Shown here piece by piece: positions 1-8,184 of a DNA stretch of 64,000 bases (the stretch's first letter is position 1; each line of letters opens with the position of its first letter). The notes beneath the pieces are model-generated. The model did not search any database, had not been told where the DNA came from, and saw only the letters and a program-made list of their open reading frames with translations. Made by a program: the position numbers and the translations under genes. Origin of the DNA: an uncultured Verrucomicrobiota bacterium (GTDB lineage Bacteria; Verrucomicrobiota; Verrucomicrobiia; Opitutales; Opitutaceae); assembly GCA_903904685.1 (NCBI GenBank), contig CAIVDS010000045.1, positions 22,410 through 86,409 of the forward strand, given 5' to 3'.

Positions 1-472
1 CGGTGAAAGTCTTCACGCGGGCGAATGAGCCCATGCTGGCGTTGATCACTTTTTGCGAAAACAGGTCGGCGCAGTCGGGTGAGAGCAATACGCGGTCAAA
101 CGCGAACCAATCGGCCACACGCAGGAGCGTGCCCACGTTGCCAGGATCCTGAATGCCGTCGAGCGCGAGAGTGAGGCCGCGCGTGAATTCGTCCGCCTTT
201 GCCACTGATCGCACGATGCGGCCTACCGCAAAAATTTCAGAAGGAGTTGGCAGGTGGCTGATACGCGCCATCTCCGCGGTGGTTATCTCGATGGATCGCG
301 CGCTGGTCGGCCCAGCCCATGCAGGTGCAGTATAAAATTCGACGAATGTCGTGCCGACGGCGAGCAGTTCAGCGATGACCTTGGGATTCTCGACGACGTA
401 AAGGCCCTCCGCTTCGCGGTGTTTTTTTTCGCGCAGGGAGCACAGTCGGGTGATCTGGGCCTTGGTTAGCAT
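1..472 (-). CDS. TrmH/SpoU-family RNA methyltransferase (partial, runs off left edge)
   Basis: Reverse-strand translation from ATG at 472 gives MLTKAQITRLCSLREKKHREAEGLYVVENPKVIAELL...RGLTLALDGIQDPGNVGTLLRVADWFAFDRVLLS; the LDGIQDPGNVGTLLR motif is typical of SpoU methyltransferases. Confidence 0.85.
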   Translation of the reverse strand, partial: MLTKAQITRLCSLREKKHREAEGLYVVENPKVIAELLAVGTTFVEFYTAPAWAGPTSARSIEITTAEMARISHLPTPSEIFAVGRIVRSVAKADEFTRGLTLALDGIQDPGNVGTLLRVADWFAFDRVLLSPDCADLFSQKVINASMGSFARVKTFT

Positions 473-582
473 CCGGCGAGCAAGAGCCGCTGCGCCCCGG
501 AAGGCAATTTCAGGAAACGTTTTGTTTTTGCTCTCGTCCGTTCTCGCTGCGATGTCTTTAGGCGAACCTTCTCGACTTCCCT

Positions 583-825
583 ATGAACGCAAAAATATTT
601 TTTCGCACTCTGGGTTTCCTGCTTATTCTTTTACTGGTGATCCTGATCAGCACGGAGAACATCCAGCAGATTGACTTCCACTTCTCTCTCCTGCGCGACA
701 AGCCGGTCCGTGCACCGGCGGCTTTCGTGTATTTCGCGCTGTTTGCAGTCGGTGTTGTGGGGGGCACTCTTTTGCACGGTGGCGGCTCCGGAGGAGCAGC
801 CGGTTCTTCCAGGAGCAAAAAATAA
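583..825 (+). CDS. LapA-domain (DUF1049-like) small membrane protein
   Basis: 80 aa; FFRTLGFLLILLLVILISTENIQQIDFHF followed by a second TM segment and a short basic tail, LapA-like topology. Confidence 0.6.
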   Translation: MNAKIFFRTLGFLLILLLVILISTENIQQIDFHFSLLRDKPVRAPAAFVYFALFAVGVVGGTLLHGGGSGGAAGSSRSKK

Positions 826-867
826 CCGCCCGCTTGCGCCTCGTCGTTTCCTTAACCCAACCTTCAC

Positions 868-2073
868 ATGAAACGCATCGCTTCCGTCTGTCTGGTGCTT
901 GTCCTTTTCGCCGCCCCTCTCCAGGCCGTCGCGTCGGATTCCCTCTCTGCGCCCGTTGTGGATAAATCGCCGGCATCTCCCGTCGCGCATGCGGTCAGCA
1001 CGGTGACCGGCATCGCCATCTCCCCGTTGCTTGGCACGGGCGCGTATGGCGCCTACCAGTGGTATGCCGCTAAGACATCCGAGCAGAAGGCGGCGTTGCC
1101 ATGGTATGCGCAGACTGCTTTTTGGCTGCCCGCGTTGCTTCTCGTAGGGGCCTGCGCCGCCAAGGACAGTCTTGGTGCTGTTCTCCCTCCCGGGATGAAG
1201 AAGCCTCTCGATGTTCTCGAAACTATCGAAAACAAAGCCACCGGCCTTGTCGCCGCCGGCGCGGTCGTGCCGTTCACGATGGGTACGCTGTCGAAGATGA
1301 TTGCCGATTATCACGTCGCGCATCCGGTGATGCCCTCGTCTGGGCTCGCGACCATCCTGCTCGGGTCCATCGACTGGTCGTGGTTGCTCAACATCCTCAC
1401 CGTCCCCCTCGGCATCGCGGTCTTCGCGCTGGTGTGGATGGCTTCGCACGCGATCAACGTTCTTATCCTTCTCAGCCCATGGGGGGCGATTGATGCCGCG
1501 CTCAAGGGCGCTCGTACCGCCCTGCTTGGGCTCATCACAATCACCGCCACGCTCAATCCTTGGCTGAGTGCGATCCTTTCGCTCGTCGTCATTGTGATTG
1601 CCTATTTTGTTGCCGGTTGGGCCTTCCGTCTCACCGTCTTCGGCTCGATTTTTTCATGGGAATTCCTCACCGGACGGAAGACCCGGTTCACTCCGGGTCA
1701 GAGCGAAAACAAACTCTTTTCCGGTGCCCGGCTGACAAAAGACAATGTGCCGGTGCGCAGTTATGGTCGCCTCCTCAACGAGCCTGAAAGCGGGAAATTG
1801 ACCTTTGCCTATAAGCCTTGGCTCATCCTTGCCGAGCGCACCGTCACGGTGTCGCTGTCCTCGCCTTCCGTGGGCAAGGGATTCTTTTTCTCAACGATTC
1901 GTGACGGCGATCGTACCGCCTTTATCCTTCCGCCGCGTTACCGCGGCCACGAGGATGCCGTCGCTCGCATTTACCATCTTTCAGGCGGTGTGCAGGATGC
2001 CGGCCTGCTCAAGGCCTGGGGTTCCATAAAAGAGCTTTTCGGTGGCAGCGCGGCCAAGGCGCAGGTGACGTAA
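868..2073 (+). CDS. hypothetical multi-pass membrane protein with signal peptide
   Basis: 401-aa ORF; N-terminal signal MKRIASVCLVLVLFAAPLQAVAS and several hydrophobic helices; no family recognised. Confidence 0.75.
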   Translation: MKRIASVCLVLVLFAAPLQAVASDSLSAPVVDKSPASPVAHAVSTVTGIAISPLLGTGAYGAYQWYAAKTSEQKAALPWYAQTAFWLPALLLVGACAAKDSLGAVLPPGMKKPLDVLETIENKATGLVAAGAVVPFTMGTLSKMIADYHVAHPVMPSSGLATILLGSIDWSWLLNILTVPLGIAVFALVWMASHAINVLILLSPWGAIDAALKGARTALLGLITITATLNPWLSAILSLVVIVIAYFVAGWAFRLTVFGSIFSWEFLTGRKTRFTPGQSENKLFSGARLTKDNVPVRSYGRLLNEPESGKLTFAYKPWLILAERTVTVSLSSPSVGKGFFFSTIRDGDRTAFILPPRYRGHEDAVARIYHLSGGVQDAGLLKAWGSIKELFGGSAAKAQVT

Positions 2074-2349
2074 AACCACGGCAAATCTACCTAGATGCGC
2101 CTTAATCCCGGTATCACGAACCGATGGCTCATTTAAACGCTCAGGGCTTTTCGTTTCCGCTTCTTGGCCTGATGGTCGCGAGGAGTGCTCTACGACCAAT
2201 TTCAAAACTTGAGAACGCATTTGCTGCTGATTAGCATATGGGCTGCAGCCTGTTTTATTAAGAACGGCGTGAGGTTGCCTCAAATTGGCGGACACGAGTT
2301 GAGCTTTTAGGAAAGACTCAACGACGACAGCAAAGAAACAGCTTGGGCA

Positions 2350-2423
2350 ACGCCGCGGAGCTATGACGAGGCGTTCAAGTTAGAAGCGGAACGCCTGTGG
2401 CAGGGTGGTGGCGTCATCGACAG
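2350..2423 (+). pseudogene. possible IS3-family OrfA N-terminal relic
   Basis: Translation ..RSYDEAFKLEAERLWQGGG.. resembles the N-terminus of IS3/IS911-type OrfA; no intact ORF around it. Confidence 0.35.
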
Positions 2424-2506
2424 CAAGATGGTCGTCAGGGCAACGCCCATGCCCAGAAGCGTGAAGAAAATCTGGGCGGGTAGTTTTGATGGAGACGGGT
2501 TTTATT

Positions 2507-3715
2507 TCACCTGAATTTTAGCCAGCCATATTCCTTGGCGATGCACAGGATGATCTCGTCGGGAATTGATTCCCCCTTGCGGTCGTTGTAGAGCACCACG
2601 GCACCCTGCCTCGTCTCGACGGTGCCAGTGAACTGCGCCTGAAATCCGGCGTTGGTTCCGCTCGCGCGGAAAATCGCGTTGGGCTGGCCTGGTTTTTCCA
2701 GAACCAAACCCAGGCCCATCGTCTTCCATTGGCTGCCCGGGACGAGGGTCAGCATCTTGTCGACCGCGTCCTTGGAAAGGATCTTGGTCGAACGGCCGGC
2801 GTAGGTGTCCTGAACATCCATGATGAACCGAGCGAGGTCCTCCGCATTGGTCCATAAACCGGCGGGAGCCTTTTCGGGGTAATTATTCCATCCCCAAGGC
2901 AGATACTCAAACTTGCCGCTTTTCGCCATCGCGTCGTTCCAAGGGCCGAAGGCATGCGCGGCCAGCGCCACTTTGTCGGCCGGCAATGGGCACTCAAAGG
3001 TGCTGTTCACCATGCCGAGCGGCTTGAACACCGTATCGCGCATGTAGTCCTCAAAGGATTGGCCGGACACATCGATGAGCAGTTGCTGGATGATGCAGTA
3101 GCCGCCGCCCGAGTATTCCGTTTTGGTCCCGGGAACCCAGTTAACCCGGATGGGCGGCGTGGTGGCGGGCGGCTTGCCATTGAGAATATCAAGCAGGGAT
3201 GGAATGGGTTCGCCCTGATGATAGCCCCAGAAGCCGCCGATATTGATCCCGCCCATGTGTGCGATCAGTCGGCGCAATGTGACTTTCTCAACCTTGGTCA
3301 GTTCACTTTCAGGAACCTTCCACGACGTCAGTTTCGTGTTCACGTCGTCGTCCAGAACAAGGCGCTTTTCATCCACCAAATGAAGGGCTCCGACCGCCGT
3401 GAAAACTTTACTGATCGACGCCGCTTGGAACAACGTGCGTGGCGTCACCGGAATCTTACCGTCCGCATCCGCAAATCCATACCCTTTTACTTTCACGATC
3501 TTTCCCCCGTCAACAATCGCGATGCTCATCGCCTTAATTCCCGATTTCGCCATCGACTGGATGATGTAGTCGTCGATTTTGTCCGTCACCGGCGGAGCAG
3601 GGACACTTTGGGTGGCGGGAGGCGAACTTGTGGTTTCCGCAGCACGAGACGAACTCAGCAGGACAGAGCCCTGCGAGAGGAGAAGGGCCATGATCAGGAT
3701 CGGGGTCGTTTTCAT
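2507..3715 (-). CDS. serine hydrolase, class C beta-lactamase/esterase family
   Basis: 402 aa, signal peptide, SxxK motif in TLFQAASISKVFTAVGAL, YSGGGY motif. Confidence 0.9.
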   Translation of the reverse strand: MKTTPILIMALLLSQGSVLLSSSRAAETTSSPPATQSVPAPPVTDKIDDYIIQSMAKSGIKAMSIAIVDGGKIVKVKGYGFADADGKIPVTPRTLFQAASISKVFTAVGALHLVDEKRLVLDDDVNTKLTSWKVPESELTKVEKVTLRRLIAHMGGINIGGFWGYHQGEPIPSLLDILNGKPPATTPPIRVNWVPGTKTEYSGGGYCIIQQLLIDVSGQSFEDYMRDTVFKPLGMVNSTFECPLPADKVALAAHAFGPWNDAMAKSGKFEYLPWGWNNYPEKAPAGLWTNAEDLARFIMDVQDTYAGRSTKILSKDAVDKMLTLVPGSQWKTMGLGLVLEKPGQPNAIFRASGTNAGFQAQFTGTVETRQGAVVLYNDRKGESIPDEIILCIAKEYGWLKFR

Positions 3716-3737
3716 ATTGAGGAGGAGTAAACTGAAA

Positions 3738-3772
3738 AGCCGCCGCGTCCTAAAACGCGGCGGCTCTTTTGC
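3738..3772 (-). terminator. Rho-independent terminator downstream of moxR-like gene
   Basis: Perfect 10-bp stem AGCCGCCGCG/CGCGGCGGCT (3738-3747/3756-3765) with short T-run on the minus strand. Confidence 0.75.
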
Positions 3773-3780
3773 GCCTTGGC

Positions 3781-4812
3781 TCAGGCGGCCTTGGAATCGA
3801 CCGTCTCGGGCACAGATTTAAGGAGGCGGGCGACCATCTCGTCGGCATTCACGCCTTCGGCCTGAGCGGTGAAGTTCGTGTAAATGCGGTGCCGCAGCAC
3901 GGCACGGGCGACCGCTCGGACGTCTTCCACTGTCGCCTGCGGATTGCCGCGCAGGAGCGCACGGCTCTTCGCGCCAAGGGCCAGATACTGGCCGGCACGG
4001 GGACCAGCGCCCCACGCGATGAACTTCTTGGTCATCTCGGGCGCGGTCTCCTTGTTGGGATGAGTCGCGCTCACCAGGCGCACGATGTAGTTCAGCACAT
4101 GGTCGCTGATCGGCACCTGACGGACCGCCTTACGCAACTCGAGCACGTCTTGGCCGCTCAAGACCGACTCCGGAGTTGGCAGACCACCGGCGGTCGTGCT
4201 CTTGATGATTTGGTGCAATTCCAAGTCGGACGGGTAGTCGACGTAGAGGTTGAACATGAATCTATCGAGCTGCGCCTCGGGCAGAGGATAGGTGCCTTCT
4301 TGTTCGATGGGGTTCTGTGTGGCCATGACCATGAACGGCTCTTCAAGTTTGTAGGTCTTCTTGCCCACGGTGACGCTTTTTTCCTGCATTGCTTCCAGCA
4401 GCGCGGCTTGGGTCTTGGGAGGGGTGCGGTTTACTTCGTCGGCCAGGAGCAGGTTCGTGAAGACCGGGCCCTGCACAAAGACGAACTGCTTTTTACCGGT
4501 GACGTGATCCTCCTCAAGGATTTCGGTCCCGGTGATATCGCTTGGCATCATGTCGGGGGTGAACTGGATGCGCTTGAAGTTCATCGAGAGCGTTTTGGCG
4601 AGCGTGCTTACGAGGAGGGTTTTCGCGAGGCCGGGCACGCCCACGAGAAGGACGTGGCCGCCGGCGCACATGGCGATGAAAACCTGTTCGATCAGGTCTT
4701 CCTGCCCGACGATGACTTTGCGCAGCTCGACGAGCAGCTTTTCGCGTGCGAGACGTGCGGCCTCGATGGATGCGGCGGCGGTGGGGGTATTCAGGGTGCT
4801 TGGATTGCTCAT
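3781..4812 (-). CDS. MoxR-family AAA+ ATPase
   Basis: VIVGQEDLIEQVFIAMCAGGHVLLVGVPGLAKTLLVSTLAKTLSMNFKRIQFTPDMMPSDITGTEI; FVQGPVFTNLLLADEVNRTPPKTQAALLEAMQE is a MoxR hallmark. Confidence 0.97.
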   Translation of the reverse strand: MSNPSTLNTPTAAASIEAARLAREKLLVELRKVIVGQEDLIEQVFIAMCAGGHVLLVGVPGLAKTLLVSTLAKTLSMNFKRIQFTPDMMPSDITGTEILEEDHVTGKKQFVFVQGPVFTNLLLADEVNRTPPKTQAALLEAMQEKSVTVGKKTYKLEEPFMVMATQNPIEQEGTYPLPEAQLDRFMFNLYVDYPSDLELHQIIKSTTAGGLPTPESVLSGQDVLELRKAVRQVPISDHVLNYIVRLVSATHPNKETAPEMTKKFIAWGAGPRAGQYLALGAKSRALLRGNPQATVEDVRAVARAVLRHRIYTNFTAQAEGVNADEMVARLLKSVPETVDSKAA

Positions 4813-4867
4813 AGGTAAAGGGATGGTTGAGTGAGTTAAGAAATCAGACAGCGTGAAAAGTGGTTTC

Positions 4868-5443
4868 TTATTGAGGCACGACAATGTTGAATTTGAGTTC
4901 GATCCATGGAGGGTGCTCGCGTTGAGACAGGCCGGCGTCCTGAGGGACCACAACCGGTTCGATGCGGATGTCCTTCGGCCCGCCTTCGCCGGGGCTGCGC
5001 CAGTGGAACGCGCCCGGATACATCCGCGAATAACCGTCGACCAGCGAGCCGAGGTGCGAGCCGGACGTGATTTTCCCGAGTAGTGCGGTGAACGTATATG
5101 TCTGGCCTAGGCGCAGGTCGCGCTTTACCGTGCCGGTGGGCGTGAGCGCAAGCGGCTGTCCGTCCACCTGAAGCCTGAGTAAGCCGGCCAGCAGCTTCGC
5201 CTGCGCGGTGAAAAATGCGTCAGCCTCGGCGTCGTCGATGTGTCCATCGCCGTTGGTATCCATCGCATGGAATTGCATGAGCACGGCGCGCTCGGTGAGG
5301 CCGAGGCGGTAACTCACGTTAAACATCCCGTCTTTGACCGACAGGCGGAACTCACGGTCAACATGGTCCACCGGCGACTCGTGCGCCCAGGCAACAGGAA
5401 CCAGCGCGGCCAGCAGGAGAAGAACGCGGGAAAAGGTGTTCAT
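4868..5443 (-). CDS. secreted protein with one EF-hand motif
   Basis: Signal peptide MNTFSRVLLLLAALVPVAWA; DTNGDGHIDDAEADAFF matches an EF-hand loop; ATGA overlap with upstream gene. Confidence 0.75.
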   Translation of the reverse strand: MNTFSRVLLLLAALVPVAWAHESPVDHVDREFRLSVKDGMFNVSYRLGLTERAVLMQFHAMDTNGDGHIDDAEADAFFTAQAKLLAGLLRLQVDGQPLALTPTGTVKRDLRLGQTYTFTALLGKITSGSHLGSLVDGYSRMYPGAFHWRSPGEGGPKDIRIEPVVVPQDAGLSQREHPPWIELKFNIVVPQ

Positions 5444-8184
5444 GGTTTTTCTCCTTCCCGGCGAAGGCCATAGGCGAAGGCGGCCGGCAGCGGGTGGATG
5501 TCGAGGCCGGATGAAAGCAAGGCGGCTATCCACGGTGATTTTTGCAGGACCGCGAGGCGGTCCCGGTAGGCAGTCGGATTGGAGAAGGCGGCGGCCTGCA
5601 CCGCGCCTTGCAGCACGGCGAAGTCGGACGCGCCCAGCCCGGTTACGATCAGCGGGTCGTCGCGCTTGAGTTCAGCAAAGGCCAGCAGGCATGCCAGCTG
5701 GGTTCCGGGCGTGCCATCGGCGAAGCGTTGGCGCACCTCGGCCTCTGCGCCGGCGTCACCCTGCCGCAGGGCGGCGAGGGCTAGATAGAGGCGCACTTGC
5801 TCCAAGGTCTCCGGCACCAAGGGGGCCCCCTCGGGACTCTTGAAAAACGTTTCCGGGGTGCGGCGCAGTTTGGCGAGGGACTCGCGCGCGGTCGGCAGAG
5901 AATAGCGGCCGAGCGCCCATACGGCTTGGCCGCGCACGGGCATCGGCGCAGTCGGATCCTCGGCCAAGGAGACGAGCACCGGCACCGTGGCGGGCAAGTC
6001 GCGCCGGCTCGCGATATGACACAGTTGCGTGGCGAGGAACGGATCGGCGGTTCGCCCCAGCAGATCGGCCAGCCCTTGGCTGGCGGCGTCGCCTGGGATT
6101 TTTTCCAGCGCGAGCGCCAGCTTGAGCAGCACACCCACGTTTTGCTCGGTCTTCACCCAGCGCAGAAGCGGGGCGGCGAAACGCGTCTCGCCATACGCGC
6201 CGGCGGCATCGATCAGCGGCGGCTGCGCCTCGCCATTCTCCGAGACCATTGCAAAAATAGTGTCGGCGAGTTCCGGCACCGGCTGCGTGACGAGCGCATC
6301 CAGCGCCACACCCACCACGCCGCCGCCAGGTTCGTCCAGCGCGGCCTTGATGATCGCACCGCGTTGCGGCCACTTCATTTTGGCGACGGCGAACAAGATC
6401 GCGCGGCGCAGCGTGGTGTCGGTGGTGCGGTGGTAGACGTCGAGGATGGCTTGTCCGACCCTGGGTTCATCCGGCCATGACTGGGAGGCGGTGGCGAGGC
6501 GGGTTAGCACCGGGGTTTCCTGCTCGACGGCTGCGAGGCGGACGAAAGCGTCCAGGGATTTCGCGCCGGCTGGGGCGTCGGTGGCGGCCAGTCGGCCGAG
6601 GGTTTCGATGGCGACGGTGCGGACCTCCGGTTGTGGGGCCGAACATTGGGCCATCGCAAAATCCACGGCGCCCGTCGCGGAGGCGTCGGCGATCAGATGA
6701 AGAAGCGCCGCATCCGCCGCCGGATCGGCCGCGATGGCCGGGTTGGTGGACAGGGCTACGACAGCTTGGCGGAAAGCCGTTTCGTGCTGGCGTTCGCTAC
6801 GGGTTCGGAGCCACCAGCCGAGACTGTGCGAGATCAATGTCAGTTTCCCGAAGGCTGGCTTGGGGTTGGTGGCCTGGGAGTTGAGCCACTCGATCAAAGG
6901 CACGGGGGCGATGCCGACCATGGCCTCGGGGAGAGCGTCGGGCCATTTTTTCCAGGCGAGACCCACAGCAAGGCGATGTTGGTCGGCGACGCCCTCGGGT
7001 GTGTAAAACAGATGAAACGCCTCCGGCTGGTAGAGACGCAGGATTTCGCCGAAGGAACGACGGCTGTTGCCGACGGCGGCCATGATCTCGTGCAACGCCT
7101 CGGCACGGGCGGGCTTGCGCTCGTCGAGGAACTCCGCGCCGGCCAAGGCGGCGGCGATGCCGAGTTCGGAGGCGTCTTTCACCAGGGAGGCTGGGATCTC
7201 GGCGTCGTCGTCCTGATCCACCAATTGCTCGATCACGGTGCGGGTGGAGCCGGGGGAGTGTTTGAACTCGTAGCGCGGCCACATGTCCTGGGCCTTGTGG
7301 AACCAGTCGGGGATGGGGCCGGTGCCGGAGTGGTGATAACGGGTCTTCAGATCGCCGTCTTGCACTACGGCCAGCAGGCGCATCGTCTGGCCGGCCATCT
7401 TCCAAGGACCCGGCAGCCGGGGGCTGGTCTTGGTCGCCTTGATCCAAGTCTGCGAGGCGGAGGGAGCGCCGATGGATTTCCACGGGAGACGGATTTCAGC
7501 CGTGTAGCCCGTGTCGGTGTCGGACGGATCGTTGATCGTGGAGGGCGTGCCGTCGGCCTTGGGCTTGAGATGCACGGCCATCGCGACGGTATTCGGGCCG
7601 TCGTCCTCCAGATATTCCTGGCGGTTGAAAAGGATGCCGTAATTAACCATGGAACTCTTGGCGATGGGCCACGCGGGGTCGACGGTGACGCACCAAATGT
7701 CGTTGAACTGGTTGAGCGCGTTATGATGCAGCTCCCAGAAAAAAAGGGGATCGCCAAACGTGACGAAGAACTCGGCCACATCGACCTTGGAGTCCTTCTG
7801 AAAGATGACCGCGCCCTGCCGCTGGCGACCGGGCGGGCCCTTGCGGACGTCGGTGCCGAGGGCGACGAGATTGGTGTCGAAGGTTTCGTAGCCGATGTAG
7901 AGATACTGGCTGTCCCAAGTGTATTTTACCGTCATCCGGGGAACGTCGCTTTTCTCGCCGGCCTTGCCCACGAGGACGTTGACCGCCACCGGAATGGCGT
8001 CGCGCCAAGCTGGTTTGTCGAGGCGTCCGTCAATCACCAGAGGCGTGGTGGTTTCATACACCGGGGTGGCCGCCGTGCCGGTCGCAGGTTCAGCGGCGCC
8101 CTCCATGGGACCTCCGGGAGTCGGGTCATTCGCCCAGACGACGGAGGCGGCGAGCAGAAAAGCGAGCGTGGGAAAGGGTCTCAT
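5440..8184 (-). CDS. secreted CBM9-like domain plus HEAT-repeat-like protein (~914 aa)
   Basis: Signal peptide MRPFPTLAFLLAASVVWA; PLVIDGRLDKPAWRDA...VKYTWDSQYLYIGYETFD is CBM9-like; C-terminal half is repetitive HEAT-like helices. Start at 8184, not the 9393 ORF extension. Confidence 0.85.
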   Translation of the reverse strand: MRPFPTLAFLLAASVVWANDPTPGGPMEGAAEPATGTAATPVYETTTPLVIDGRLDKPAWRDAIPVAVNVLVGKAGEKSDVPRMTVKYTWDSQYLYIGYETFDTNLVALGTDVRKGPPGRQRQGAVIFQKDSKVDVAEFFVTFGDPLFFWELHHNALNQFNDIWCVTVDPAWPIAKSSMVNYGILFNRQEYLEDDGPNTVAMAVHLKPKADGTPSTINDPSDTDTGYTAEIRLPWKSIGAPSASQTWIKATKTSPRLPGPWKMAGQTMRLLAVVQDGDLKTRYHHSGTGPIPDWFHKAQDMWPRYEFKHSPGSTRTVIEQLVDQDDDAEIPASLVKDASELGIAAALAGAEFLDERKPARAEALHEIMAAVGNSRRSFGEILRLYQPEAFHLFYTPEGVADQHRLAVGLAWKKWPDALPEAMVGIAPVPLIEWLNSQATNPKPAFGKLTLISHSLGWWLRTRSERQHETAFRQAVVALSTNPAIAADPAADAALLHLIADASATGAVDFAMAQCSAPQPEVRTVAIETLGRLAATDAPAGAKSLDAFVRLAAVEQETPVLTRLATASQSWPDEPRVGQAILDVYHRTTDTTLRRAILFAVAKMKWPQRGAIIKAALDEPGGGVVGVALDALVTQPVPELADTIFAMVSENGEAQPPLIDAAGAYGETRFAAPLLRWVKTEQNVGVLLKLALALEKIPGDAASQGLADLLGRTADPFLATQLCHIASRRDLPATVPVLVSLAEDPTAPMPVRGQAVWALGRYSLPTARESLAKLRRTPETFFKSPEGAPLVPETLEQVRLYLALAALRQGDAGAEAEVRQRFADGTPGTQLACLLAFAELKRDDPLIVTGLGASDFAVLQGAVQAAAFSNPTAYRDRLAVLQKSPWIAALLSSGLDIHPLPAAFAYGLRREGEKP

